From contig JAWOIO010000126.1 of assembly GCA_046484625.1 (NCBI GenBank), positions 1-21,022 on the forward strand: a stretch of DNA of 21,022 nt, read 5' to 3'. The DNA is from DASUAO01 sp046484625. GTDB lineage: Bacteria > Actinomycetota > Acidimicrobiia > IMCC26256 > PALSA-555. Each line of letters begins with the position of its first letter. Positions within the stretch are counted from its first letter, which is position 1. Positions 13,469 through 20,858 of the stretch are shown here, one piece after another. The notes beneath the pieces are model-generated. The model searched no databases. It was not told where the DNA came from and was given only the letters and a program-made list of their open reading frames with translations. Both the position numbers and the translations under genes were made by a program.

Positions 13469-14395
13469 ATGGCGACGAGCCCCCCACCTCTCGGGAGCCC
13501 CGACCCCGGCGCGCTCGCCGAGCGGAAGGCCTCCCTCGACACGAGCATCTCGGTGTGCCTCCCCGCGTGCAACGAGGAGGGCACGGTCGGGAACATCGTC
13601 GGGAGCGTCCGGAGGGCCCTCGTCGAGCAGACCCATCTCGTCGACGAGATCGTGGTGATGGACGACGGCTCCGTGGACAACACCGCCGCGTTCGCCCGCG
13701 ACGAGGGCGCGACGGTGCACCGGGTGGACCAGGTGCTCACCGAGGTCGGGCTCGGGGTCGGCAAGGGCAACGCGCTCTGGCGATCCCTCGCGGTCGCTCA
13801 GGGTGACCTCGTGGTGTGGATCGACGCCGACATCTACAACTTCCGCCCCCACTTCGTCACCCGCCTCGTGGAGCCCCTGCTCGAACGGCCCGAGACCCAG
13901 CTCGTGAAGGCCTTCTACCGCCGACCGCTGCACGGCGCGCCGACCGGAGGTGGACGCGTCACCGAGCTCATGGCCCGTCCGTTGATCGGGGCCCTCTTTC
14001 CCCACCTCGCCCGGATCGTCCAGCCGCTCGGCGGCGAGTACGCGGGTCGCCGCTCGCTCCTCGAGTCGGTGCCGTTCGTCGAGGGATGGGGCGTGGAGAT
14101 CGGCCTGCTCATCGACGTCGCGGCGGCGGCCGGAATCGACGCGATCGCGCAGTGCGACCTGGGGACGCGCGAGCACCGGAACCGCCCCCTCGAGCAGCTC
14201 TCGCCCCAGGCGATGGCGGTGCTCGTGACCTGCCTCCGGCGCGCCGGGTTCCCCGAAGACCGTGTGGGTACGACCCTCTCGACTTTCGACGGCGACCACG
14301 CCGCGCGCGAGATCCCGATCCCCGCGCGCGAGCGTCCGCCGATGGTGACGATCCCCGCCTACCGGGCCGCGCGCGGCCTCGACCCGCTCCCATAG
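13469..14395 (+). CDS. gpgS: Glucosyl-3-phosphoglycerate synthase
   Basis: A GT81 glycosyltransferase of 308 residues. It transfers glucose from an NDP-glucose to 3-phosphoglycerate, the first step to glucosylglycerate and, in mycobacteria, methylglucose lipopolysaccharide. The GT-A fold shows SVCLPACNEEGT (28-39), MDDGSVDNT, the GKGNALWRS loop and the metal motif DAD at 119-121. Downstream, QLVKAFYRRPL, GGGRVTEL, GGEYAGRR and WGVEIGLLID match mycobacterial GpgS (recalled). ATG start, no ribosome-binding site. The phosphatase GpgP is not in the window. Glycerate kinase lies 659 bp downstream on the other strand. Confidence 0.93.
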   Translation: MATSPPPLGSPDPGALAERKASLDTSISVCLPACNEEGTVGNIVGSVRRALVEQTHLVDEIVVMDDGSVDNTAAFARDEGATVHRVDQVLTEVGLGVGKGNALWRSLAVAQGDLVVWIDADIYNFRPHFVTRLVEPLLERPETQLVKAFYRRPLHGAPTGGGRVTELMARPLIGALFPHLARIVQPLGGEYAGRRSLLESVPFVEGWGVEIGLLIDVAAAAGIDAIAQCDLGTREHRNRPLEQLSPQAMAVLVTCLRRAGFPEDRVGTTLSTFDGDHAAREIPIPARERPPMVTIPAYRAARGLDPLP

Positions 14396-14426
14396 ATCGA
14401 CCCCGCTACTCCACGAGGAGGTCACC

Positions 14427-15047
14427 GTGCCCCGACTGCGTCAGGTCCCACGCTCCGAGGCCGCGCCCTCGGTGCTCCCGCTCTACGACCTGCTGTTCGG
14501 CCCGGACCGCGATCCGGTCGCCGATCCCGGCACCGCCACCGGTGCCCCAGGTGACTGGTGGACGGTCTTCGCTCTGGTCCCCGACGTCTTCGACCACGCG
14601 GTGGGCGGGTTCGCCCTCTACCAGAGCCCCACCCGATCATTGGACCCGCAGCTGCGCGAGCTCGGCCAGACGCGCGTGGGCTGGGCCCGGGCGAGCCGGT
14701 TCGTGTTCTCGCAGCACTGCAAGTCGTGCCGGACCGCGGGGATCAGTGAGGAGAAGATCGCCGCGATCGCGTCGTGGTCCGTCGCGACGTGCTTCACCCC
14801 GATCGAGCGCGCGGTGCTCGCGTACACCGACGCCCTCGTGTACGACGGCGGTCGCGTCGCGGACGGCGTCTTCGCCGCGCTGCAGGCCGAGCTCACCGAC
14901 GAGGAGATCCTCGAGCTCACCTACATCACCGCGCTCTACGACATGCACGCGGTGATGTCGCGGGCGTTGCGCACCGAGTTCGACGATCTCGACGAGCCGA
15001 TCGTCGAGATCGCGGCACCCGGTGAGGACCAGACGTTCCGGGTCTGA
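14427..15047 (+). CDS. Carboxymuconolactone decarboxylase (AhpD-like) family protein
   Basis: A 206-residue all-helical protein. The CMD core is at about 75-165, with the redox motif HCKSC followed by RTAGISEEKIAAI, as in AhpD-type thiol peroxidase partners (Cys-x-x-Cys). Later segments FTPIERAVLAYTDAL and LTDEEILELTYITALYDMHAVMSRAL are typical of the family. GTG start with GAGGAGG (14415-14421) 5 nt upstream. Follows gpgS by 31 bp on the same strand, so it may be co-transcribed, and converges with glycerate kinase with 6 bp between stops. The exact substrate is unknown; it is not necessarily a decarboxylase. Confidence 0.8.
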   Translation: MPRLRQVPRSEAAPSVLPLYDLLFGPDRDPVADPGTATGAPGDWWTVFALVPDVFDHAVGGFALYQSPTRSLDPQLRELGQTRVGWARASRFVFSQHCKSCRTAGISEEKIAAIASWSVATCFTPIERAVLAYTDALVYDGGRVADGVFAALQAELTDEEILELTYITALYDMHAVMSRALRTEFDDLDEPIVEIAAPGEDQTFRV

Positions 15048-15053
15048 GCTCGC

Positions 15054-16073
15054 TCAGCCGCGCGCAGCGCGACCCGCCTCGAGCGCGGCCTCCTCGATGA
15101 GGAGCTCGGCCTTCGCGAAGGCCTCGCCGGCCTGCCAGACGCGGTCCACGAGGGCGTACGCCGCCGCGCCCACGACGCTCAGCTCATCGAGACCGTCCTC
15201 GGTGGCCTGACCGCAGATCACGGCGCGGTGCTCGATCCCGAGCTCACCGGCCCACTCGAGGACGCCGCCGACGACCTTGCCCTCGAAGCTCGTCGCGTCG
15301 AGACGGCCCTCGCCGGTGACCACCAGGTCAACCCCCTCGAGCGCGTCCTCCAGGCCGGCCGCCACGGCGACGATCTCGAACCCCGGTTCGAGGCGGGCAC
15401 CGATCGCCGCGAGCCCGCCCGCGAGCCCGCCCGCCGCCCCACCGCCCTCGAGCCCGGTGACGTCGACGCCGGTCCGCTGCGCGTACGTGGCAGCGACGCT
15501 CGCGAGCCGTCGTGTGAGCAGCTCCACCTCGGCGTCGCCCGCCCCCTTCTGGGGCCCGTAGACGCGGGCGCAGTCCAGGAACGCGGTGTCGACATCACAC
15601 GCGACGGTCACCTCGATCCCTGCGAGCGACCATCCGAGGGCCTCGACCGCGGCCAGACCGCCGTCGGTCGAGGCCGAGCCACCGACGCCGACGAGGATGC
15701 GCCGCGCGCCGGCCCGCCGGGCCGCGGCGATGAGCTCGCCGGTGCCACGCGTCGAGGCACGGAGCGGGTCCTTGCGCTCCACGAGGCTCAACCCACTGGC
15801 CCGGGCCATCTCCACGACGGCCGTCCCGTCCGGGAGGAGGCCGTACTCGGCGTCGACAGGCGCGCCGAGCGGGCCCGTGACCCTCACGGTGCGCCTCGAT
15901 CCCCCCCGAGCTGCGAGCAGTGCCTCGAGCGTCCCCTCACCGCCGTCGGCGAGTGGGATCTCGGCCACCGGACCGAACCCCGCCCGCCGAAGGCCACGGG
16001 CGATCGCCGCCGCGACCTGTCCGGCCGAGAGCGATCCCCGGAACTTGTCGGGACACGCGATCGCGGAAGGCAT
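15054..16073 (-). CDS. glxK: Glycerate kinase
   Basis: A 339-residue type-II glycerate kinase that phosphorylates D-glycerate, usually to 2-phosphoglycerate. The family start IACPDKFRGSLSA is intact, followed by PLADGGEGTLEALL, GVGGSASTDGG, the VYGPQKGA motif and LVVTGEGRLDATSFEGKVVGGVLEWA near the end. I chose ATG at 16073; the frame stays open far upstream, but that part is antisense to treT. Divergent from treT (75 bp apart) and convergent with the CMD gene. Glycerate may come from glucosylglycerate turnover or photorespiration-like glyoxylate use (inference). Confidence 0.9.
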   Translation of the reverse strand: MPSAIACPDKFRGSLSAGQVAAAIARGLRRAGFGPVAEIPLADGGEGTLEALLAARGGSRRTVRVTGPLGAPVDAEYGLLPDGTAVVEMARASGLSLVERKDPLRASTRGTGELIAAARRAGARRILVGVGGSASTDGGLAAVEALGWSLAGIEVTVACDVDTAFLDCARVYGPQKGAGDAEVELLTRRLASVAATYAQRTGVDVTGLEGGGAAGGLAGGLAAIGARLEPGFEIVAVAAGLEDALEGVDLVVTGEGRLDATSFEGKVVGGVLEWAGELGIEHRAVICGQATEDGLDELSVVGAAAYALVDRVWQAGEAFAKAELLIEEAALEAGRAARG

Positions 16074-16148
16074 GGCGAATAGATTGGCCGCGATGACGCT
16101 GCACCTGCTCACCGGGTCCACCCGCACCGTGCCGAGAGGTACCTGAGC

Positions 16149-17471
16149 GTGCTCGAACGCGTCCCCCTCCTCGAGAAGGACCTCGCCGACTACTCCGCGG
16201 TCGTCGGCGACGACGTCATCGAGGAGATCCGTGCGCTCGCCGAGCCGTTGCGCGGCGCTCGCGTCCTGCACGTCAACGCCACGGCGTACGGCGGTGGTGT
16301 CGCCGAGCTGCTCGCGACCCACGTACCACTCCAACGCAACCTCGGCCTCGAGGCCGAGTGGCAGGTGATGCACGGCAGCGACGAGTTCTTCGAGGTCACG
16401 AAGCAGGTCCACAACGGCCTGCAGGGCGCCGACATCGACTGGACCCCGGCAATGCAACGCACCTACCTCGAGCGGGTGCTCGACAACTCGCTCGCGCTCG
16501 AGGACGGCTGGGACTTCGTCGTCGTCCACGACCCGCAGCCGGCGGCGTTGCTCAGCTTCTTGCGCGACTCCGCGTTCGCGCACTCGAACACCCACTGGAT
16601 CTGGCGGTGTCACATCGACCTCACGGCCGCGAACCCCGGGGTCTGGGAGTTCTTCCGGCCGTTCGTCGAGCAGCACGACGCGTCCGTGTGGACGATGCCC
16701 CAGTTCGTCCCCCAGTCGCTGCACATGGATCGGATCGTGCATGCACCTCCGTGCATCGACCCGCTCTCGGTGAAGAACCTCGATCTCCCCGCGCCGTTCT
16801 GCATCGAGATCGCGAAGCAGTACGGCATCGACCCCAGCCGCCCGATCGTGTGTCAAGTCAGCCGCTTCGATCCGTGGAAGGACCCGCGAGGGGTCGTGGA
16901 GGCGTTCCGGATCGTGCGCGAGCAGATCCCCGACGCCCAGCTCGTCCTCGCCGGATCGATGGCCACCGACGATCCGGAGGGGTTCCGGGTCTGGGAGGAG
17001 ATCGAGCAGGCGCGCGGCGGTGACAAGGACATCCACCTGTTGTCGAACCTGCACCAGGTCGGCGCAGTCCAGATCAACGCGTTCCAGCGCTTGGCGAGCG
17101 TCATGGTCCAGAAGTCGCTCCGGGAGGGCTTCGGCCTGACCGTGAGCGAGGCGCTGTGGAAAGGACGGCCCGTCGTCGGTGGGCGGACCGGCGGCATCAC
17201 CCTCCAGATCCGCGACGGTGAGGACGGGTATCTCGTCGAGTCGGTGGAGGAGTGCGCCCAGCGCATCATCGACCTCCTCGCCGATCCGGTCGGCGCCGAG
17301 GAGATGGGTGCCAAGGGCCGCGAGTACGTCCGCGACAATTTCCTCTCGACCCGCGAACTCGTCGACTGGCTCCACCTGTTCACCGACCTGCGTACCGGCA
17401 CGCCTCACCGCGGTCAGCGCTCCGGGCACGCCGGAGCCAACCCGGACGCTCGGAGCGCCGGGAGGACATGA
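16149..17471 (+). CDS. treT: Trehalose glycosyltransferring synthase (TreT)
   Basis: A 440-residue GT4 enzyme making trehalose directly and reversibly from NDP-glucose and glucose. It matches archaeal TreT throughout (recalled): HVNATAYGGGVAELL, the EFFEVTKQVHNGLQG segment, VVVHDPQPAALL, WRCHIDL, VSRFDPWKDPRGVVEAF and the donor-site KSLREGFGLTVSEALWKGRPVVG. The last ~30 residues are low-complexity and probably disordered. GTG start, weak AGAGG upstream. Its stop overlaps the next gene's start by ATGA, so the two are translationally coupled. Trehalose phosphorylase is a related alternative. Confidence 0.88.
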   Translation: MLERVPLLEKDLADYSAVVGDDVIEEIRALAEPLRGARVLHVNATAYGGGVAELLATHVPLQRNLGLEAEWQVMHGSDEFFEVTKQVHNGLQGADIDWTPAMQRTYLERVLDNSLALEDGWDFVVVHDPQPAALLSFLRDSAFAHSNTHWIWRCHIDLTAANPGVWEFFRPFVEQHDASVWTMPQFVPQSLHMDRIVHAPPCIDPLSVKNLDLPAPFCIEIAKQYGIDPSRPIVCQVSRFDPWKDPRGVVEAFRIVREQIPDAQLVLAGSMATDDPEGFRVWEEIEQARGGDKDIHLLSNLHQVGAVQINAFQRLASVMVQKSLREGFGLTVSEALWKGRPVVGGRTGGITLQIRDGEDGYLVESVEECAQRIIDLLADPVGAEEMGAKGREYVRDNFLSTRELVDWLHLFTDLRTGTPHRGQRSGHAGANPDARSAGRT

Positions 17472-18853
17472 CTGTCGTCGTCTCGAACCGCGGCCCGTAC
17501 CGGTTCGTCGCGCGGCCCGATGGAGGGTTCGACACGAGGCTCGGGGCCGGCGGGGTCGCCTCGTCGCTCGGACCGCTCCTGACGTCGGGTGCAGCCGGAG
17601 CCGACACCGCATGGATCGCGGCCGCCGTCGACGAGGACGACCGACGCGCCGTCGCCGCGGGAGCGGTCAGCGCCCCCGGCGTCGCGCTCACGCTCCTGGC
17701 GTTCGAGCAGCAGCGCTACCGGCAGTACTACGACGTCATCTCGAACGGGGTGCTCTGGTTCCTCCATCACGGCCTGTTCGACCTTCCTCGTCGGCCGAGG
17801 TTCGATCGCCGGTTCCGGGAGGCGTGGGACGGCTACATCGAGGTGAACCGGGACTTCGCCGCCGCCGCCGTGGCGGTGGCCGACGACGGTGCCGTGGTCC
17901 TCGTGCAGGACTACCAGCTGGCGCTGGTCCCCGGGATGCTCACGACAGCGCGGCCGGACCTCCGGGTCGTCCACTTCACCCACACCCCGTTCTGCGGGCC
18001 GAACTCGGTCCGGGTCCTGCCGGACGACGTCGGCCAGGCGATCTGCGGTTCCCTCGCGTCGGTTCCGTGCGGGTTCCACGCGGAACGCTGGGCCCGGTCC
18101 TACGCGGCGTCCGTGCGCGAGGTGCTCGGGACGGGGCACGACGCCCCGGCGTTCGTCGCCTCGCTCGGTCCCGACCTCGGGGCGCTCACCGAGGTCGCCG
18201 AGTCCGAGGCGGCGCGATCCGCCGGACTCGCCCTCGACGAGATGCTCGGCGACCGCGCCCTGCTCCTCCGCGTCGATCGTGTCGACCCGTCGAAGAACAT
18301 CGTGCGCGGCTTCGCCGCGTTCGACGTCGCGCTCGACGACTACCCGGACCTACGAGAACGGGTCGTGTTCGTCGCGCGGCTGAACGCGTCCCGCGAGACG
18401 ATGCCCGAGTACCTCGGGTACCGCAACGAGGTCGAGCAGGCCGCCGCCCGGGTGAACGACCGTTGGTCCACGGCCGACTGGGTGCCCGTCGTCCTCGACA
18501 CCCGAGACGACTTCCCCAGCACCGTCGCGGCCCTGGCGCGGTACGACGCGTTGCTGGTGAACCCGGTCCGTGACGGGCTCAACCTCGTCGCCAAGGAAGG
18601 CCCACTGCTCAACGCACGGGACGGCATCCTCTGCCTGTCGCCCGAGGCCGGTGCGTTCGACGAGCTCGGGGCGGCGGCCGTCGCGACGCACCCGTACGAT
18701 CTCCAGCAGACCGCAGCTGCGATCCACACCGCGCTGACGATGCCGAGCGCCGAGCGGGCGACCCGCGCCGCGCGGCTGCGCACCCTCGCATCGAAGCGGA
18801 CGCCGCAGGACTGGCTCGACGATCAGCTCCGCGTAGCGAGCGCGGTGCGCTGA
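17468..18853 (+). CDS. GT20 glycosyltransferase, trehalose-6-phosphate synthase-like
   Basis: A 461-residue GT20 enzyme. VVVSNRGPYRF near the start, the donor-site pair Arg271 and Lys276 in RVDPSKN, and DGLNLVAKE at 369-377 are conserved with OtsA. The canonical HDYHL is QDYQL at 147-151, keeping Asp148. The acceptor-side region NGVLWFLHHGLF replaces the usual LWPLFHY-like segment. In AWIAAAVDEDDRRA, DYQLALVPGML and RVDPSKN it recalls the validoxylamine phosphate synthase branch (VldE) more than E. coli OtsA (from memory). ATG start inside the treT stop (ATGA), with GGGAGG upstream. No OtsB phosphatase is adjacent. OtsA function is possible, but a different sugar or cyclitol acceptor cannot be excluded. 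Confidence 0.75.
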   Translation: MTVVVSNRGPYRFVARPDGGFDTRLGAGGVASSLGPLLTSGAAGADTAWIAAAVDEDDRRAVAAGAVSAPGVALTLLAFEQQRYRQYYDVISNGVLWFLHHGLFDLPRRPRFDRRFREAWDGYIEVNRDFAAAAVAVADDGAVVLVQDYQLALVPGMLTTARPDLRVVHFTHTPFCGPNSVRVLPDDVGQAICGSLASVPCGFHAERWARSYAASVREVLGTGHDAPAFVASLGPDLGALTEVAESEAARSAGLALDEMLGDRALLLRVDRVDPSKNIVRGFAAFDVALDDYPDLRERVVFVARLNASRETMPEYLGYRNEVEQAAARVNDRWSTADWVPVVLDTRDDFPSTVAALARYDALLVNPVRDGLNLVAKEGPLLNARDGILCLSPEAGAFDELGAAAVATHPYDLQQTAAAIHTALTMPSAERATRAARLRTLASKRTPQDWLDDQLRVASAVR

Positions 18854-18857
18854 ACGC

Positions 18858-19346
18858 CTACTGGCCGCGCGTCACGATGCAGCTCGAGGCCTCGGCTCCC
18901 GCCGGGACCGGGGCGGGATAGACACCCACCGTCGCGCCCGAGCCGAGGGCCGCCGCGAGCGCCTCGGCCTCGGCCTCGAACCCGGCGATGCACGCCACGG
19001 TGGTGCCGGCCTGGATCGGCGCGTCCCCGGTGCCGGAGATCGCATACCCGAGCCCCCGGAGCTCGTTCGCGAGGGTCGCCGCGGCCTGGTTGACCCCGGA
19101 TCCGTTCTGCACGTACACGGTCACCTCGGCCGCCGGGCGACCGGCCGCGACGGTCGTCGTGGTCGAGGACTCCTGGGTGTCGGAGGTCTGCGACGTCACC
19201 CCGACGCCACCACCGCCGCCGCCCTTGTCGACCACCTGGAGCAGCACCACGCCGATCACCACCGCGATCCCGATGAGGATCGCGCCGCGCGCCGCCGCGC
19301 GGAGGAACAGGTCGGCGGCACTGCGCCGGTGCGCCCGGACCATCAT
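18858..19346 (-). CDS. Membrane-anchored LytR_C domain protein
   Basis: A 162-residue protein with a short basic cytoplasmic N-terminus, one transmembrane helix at about 21-38 (GAILIGIAVVIGVVLLQV), a Gly6 run, a Ser/Thr-rich linker and an extracytoplasmic LytR C-terminal domain (VTVYVQNGSGVNQAAATLANELRGLGY). Such stand-alone domains are common in actinobacteria and thought to act at the cell wall; the ligand is unknown. The start is one of two adjacent ATGs (19346 or 19343) with a weak ribosome-binding site. It lies 38 bp after the DUF3263 gene and converges with the GT20 gene, with 4 bp between stops. Confidence 0.82.
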   Translation of the reverse strand: MMVRAHRRSAADLFLRAAARGAILIGIAVVIGVVLLQVVDKGGGGGGVGVTSQTSDTQESSTTTTVAAGRPAAEVTVYVQNGSGVNQAAATLANELRGLGYAISGTGDAPIQAGTTVACIAGFEAEAEALAAALGSGATVGVYPAPVPAGAEASSCIVTRGQ

Positions 19347-19352
19347 CGCTCG

Positions 19353-19392
19353 GGTCAACGGGCCTGTGGTCAACGGGGCCGCGGTCAACGGG
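19353..19392. repeat. Three direct repeats at 15-bp period
   Basis: GGTCAACGGG occurs at 19353-19362, 19368-19377 and 19383-19392, an exact 15-bp period. They fill the gap between the DUF3263 stop and the LytR_C start. In the LytR_C frame they would encode PLTAA, PLTTG and PLTRA, so they could be an in-frame N-terminal extension or an operator. Confidence 0.7.
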
Positions 19393-19642
19393 ACCCCGGG
19401 TCGGCACGTCGCCCCTCGTAGCGAGCTCGACGCCGGAGGTCGCGATCGCGGCGGAGGCGCCGCACGGTGAGCGGGTCGTACTCGAGGGCTGCAGGCAGAT
19501 CGGTGAGCTCGGCCAAGCGCGAATAGTAGCGACTGCTCGACATGTCGAGTCGCGCGCGGATCTGGCGTGCCTTCGGTGGCGGCATGCACCACCACGCACG
19601 TTCGAACTCGAGGATGGCGCGATCGCGCGCCGACAGCTCCAT
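19385..19642 (-). CDS. DUF3263 family protein
   Basis: An 85-residue protein of the actinobacterial DUF3263 family: LSARDRAILEFERAWWCMPPPKARQIRARLDMSSSRYYSRLAELTDLPAALEYDPLTVRRLRRDRD. It looks like a small helix-turn-helix DNA-binding protein (RQIRARLDMSSSRYYSRL as recognition region) with a basic tail; the family has no settled function. ATG start without a strong ribosome-binding site. It precedes the LytR_C gene, a pairing seen in other actinobacteria (recalled). Confidence 0.85.
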   Translation of the reverse strand: MELSARDRAILEFERAWWCMPPPKARQIRARLDMSSSRYYSRLAELTDLPAALEYDPLTVRRLRRDRDLRRRARYEGRRADPGSR

Positions 19643-19746
19643 CTGGGCGACGAGTATGGCCGCAGCGCCCTCGAATTCCGCGGATAGCTCGCCGTGGATC
19701 CGCTGATCCGTTGCGCCGTCACGGTGTGCGGTCGCACTCGGTCGAG

Positions 19747-19819
19747 AGCCGGGTGTCGGACTCGAACCGACGACTTCCGCTTTACAAGAGCGGTGCTCTA
19801 CCAGCTGAGCTAACCCGGC
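19747..19819 (-). tRNA. tRNA-Thr (anticodon TGT)
   Basis: A 73-nt cloverleaf on the minus strand. The acceptor arm GCCGGGT pairs with ACCCGGC, the D-arm is GCTC/GAGC, and the anticodon arm CCGCT/AGCGG has the loop CTTGTAA (anticodon TGT). The T-arm is GTCGG/CCGAC with the loop TTCGAGT, and the discriminator is T. CCA is not encoded. It starts 13 bp after the rlmB stop and may be on the same transcript. The 104 bp between it and the DUF3263 gene show nothing else. Confidence 0.98.
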
Positions 19820-19832
19820 GTGGGTTTCCAGG

Positions 19833-20609
19833 CTACCGGTGACGCAGTCGCGCGACCTCGGCGCATGCGATCGCCGCAGCCGCGGCGACGTTCAGCGACT
19901 CGATCTTCCCGTACATGGGGATCGACGCGATCACGTCACAGCGCTCCCGTACGAGTCGGGACAGGCCGCTGCCCTCTGCGCCGAACACGAGCACGATCGG
20001 AGCGTCCGCCACCGTGAGATCTGCTACCGAGGTGCTGGAGCCCGCATCGATCCCTACGCTCCAGACGTCGGATCGTGCGGTCTCGTCGAGCGCGCCGGCG
20101 ATGCCCGCGACCGACGCGATGCGCAGGTGCTCGATCGCGCCGGCGGCAGCCTTCACCGCCGCCGGGCTCAGCGGCGCGCTCCGGTGCCGCGGCAGGAGGG
20201 CTCCGGTCGCTCCGGCGACCTCCGCCGTCCGAAGGATCGCGCCGAGGTTGCGAGGATCGGTGATCCCGTCGAACCCGACGAGGAACGCGCCGCTCTCGGC
20301 GCACAGATCACCGATCGGCGTCGAGGCCACCGGCGCGGCCAGCGCCACCACACCCTGGTGCGTCTCGATCTGCGCCTCCCTGGCGATACGCGCACCGTCC
20401 ACGATCCGGACCGGAACGTCGGCGCGTGCCGCCAGCTCGACGATCTCGTCGACGACCTCGCTCCGGTCACGATCACGCGCGAGGAGCACGTGGCGGACCG
20501 AACGTCGTCCCGAGAGCAGCAGCTCACGGACTGCTCGTCGACCGGGGACGATCTCTCCACCGAGGTCGTCGCCGCCCCGTCGTGAGTCGCGCGTGTCGGC
20601 GCGACTCAC
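19833..20609 (-). CDS. rlmB: 23S rRNA 2'-O-methyltransferase RlmB (SpoU/TrmH family)
   Basis: A 258-residue SPOUT methyltransferase. The substrate-binding domain PGRRAVRELLLSGRR leads to motif 1 FDGITDPRNLGAILRTAE (Asn121), motif 2 LVFGAEGSGLSRLVRERCD and motif 3 IPMYGKIESLNVAAAAAIA, the knotted SAM site. By homology it methylates G2251 of 23S rRNA. The GTG start overlaps the cysS stop as GTGA (20606-20609), and a perfect hairpin covers this start. cysS-rlmB is the usual actinobacterial order. A less specific TrmH-family role is possible. Confidence 0.92.
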   Translation of the reverse strand: MSRADTRDSRRGGDDLGGEIVPGRRAVRELLLSGRRSVRHVLLARDRDRSEVVDEIVELAARADVPVRIVDGARIAREAQIETHQGVVALAAPVASTPIGDLCAESGAFLVGFDGITDPRNLGAILRTAEVAGATGALLPRHRSAPLSPAAVKAAAGAIEHLRIASVAGIAGALDETARSDVWSVGIDAGSSTSVADLTVADAPIVLVFGAEGSGLSRLVRERCDVIASIPMYGKIESLNVAAAAAIACAEVARLRHR

Positions 20610-20610
20610 G
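20581..20610 (-). promoter_or_regulatory. 12-bp perfect hairpin over the rlmB start codon
   Basis: CGTGAGTCGCGC (20581-20592) is the exact reverse complement of GCGCGACTCACG (20599-20610), with a 6-nt loop. In the mRNA it buries the rlmB GTG and the cysS stop, suggesting that rlmB translation depends on ribosomes finishing cysS. Confidence 0.75.
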
Positions 20611-20854
20611 TCCGGTGCCAGGTGGTGCCGCCGGCCCCGTCCTCGAGGACGATCCCCCGGCCTGCGAGCTCGTCGCGGATAGCGTCCGCGGCGGCGAAGT
20701 CGCGACGCGCCCGGGCGTCGTTGCGTTCGACGATCAGCGTCTCCACATCAGCGTCTGACTCCTCCGCTGCACCGACCTCGACGCCGAGCACATCCGCGAG
20801 CTCCACGATCGCGGCGACGAGCGACGCGGCGCGGCCGCCGTCACCCTCCTCGAC
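20606..20854 (-). CDS. cysS: Cysteinyl-tRNA synthetase, C-terminal fragment (broken)
   Basis: The last 82 codons of CysS: the anticodon-side helical domain (AASLVAAIVELADVLGVEV) and the typical tail VETLIVERNDARARRDFAAADAIRDELAGRGIVLEDGAGGTTWHR. The gene should continue for about 380 codons upstream, but at about 20854 the sequence changes to AT-rich DNA and the translation loses all CysS similarity. The break is most likely an assembly artefact rather than a real truncation. Overlaps rlmB by 4 bp. Confidence 0.88.
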   Translation of the reverse strand, partial: VEEGDGGRAASLVAAIVELADVLGVEVGAAEESDADVETLIVERNDARARRDFAAADAIRDELAGRGIVLEDGAGGTTWHRT

Positions 20855-20858
20855 TTTT
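20852..20858. other. Composition breakpoint, probable chimeric join
   Basis: Left of this point the DNA is strongly GC-rich; right of it the DNA is AT-rich with runs such as TTTTAAAACAAAACATG. The change falls inside cysS within a few bases. There is no IS end, tRNA or obvious repeat at the join. Confidence 0.85.

Noticed and set aside
16074..17612. Upstream extension of the glycerate kinase frame to 852 codons
   Set aside because: It is antisense to treT, and the family N-terminus IACPDKFRGSLSA starts right after the ATG at 16073.
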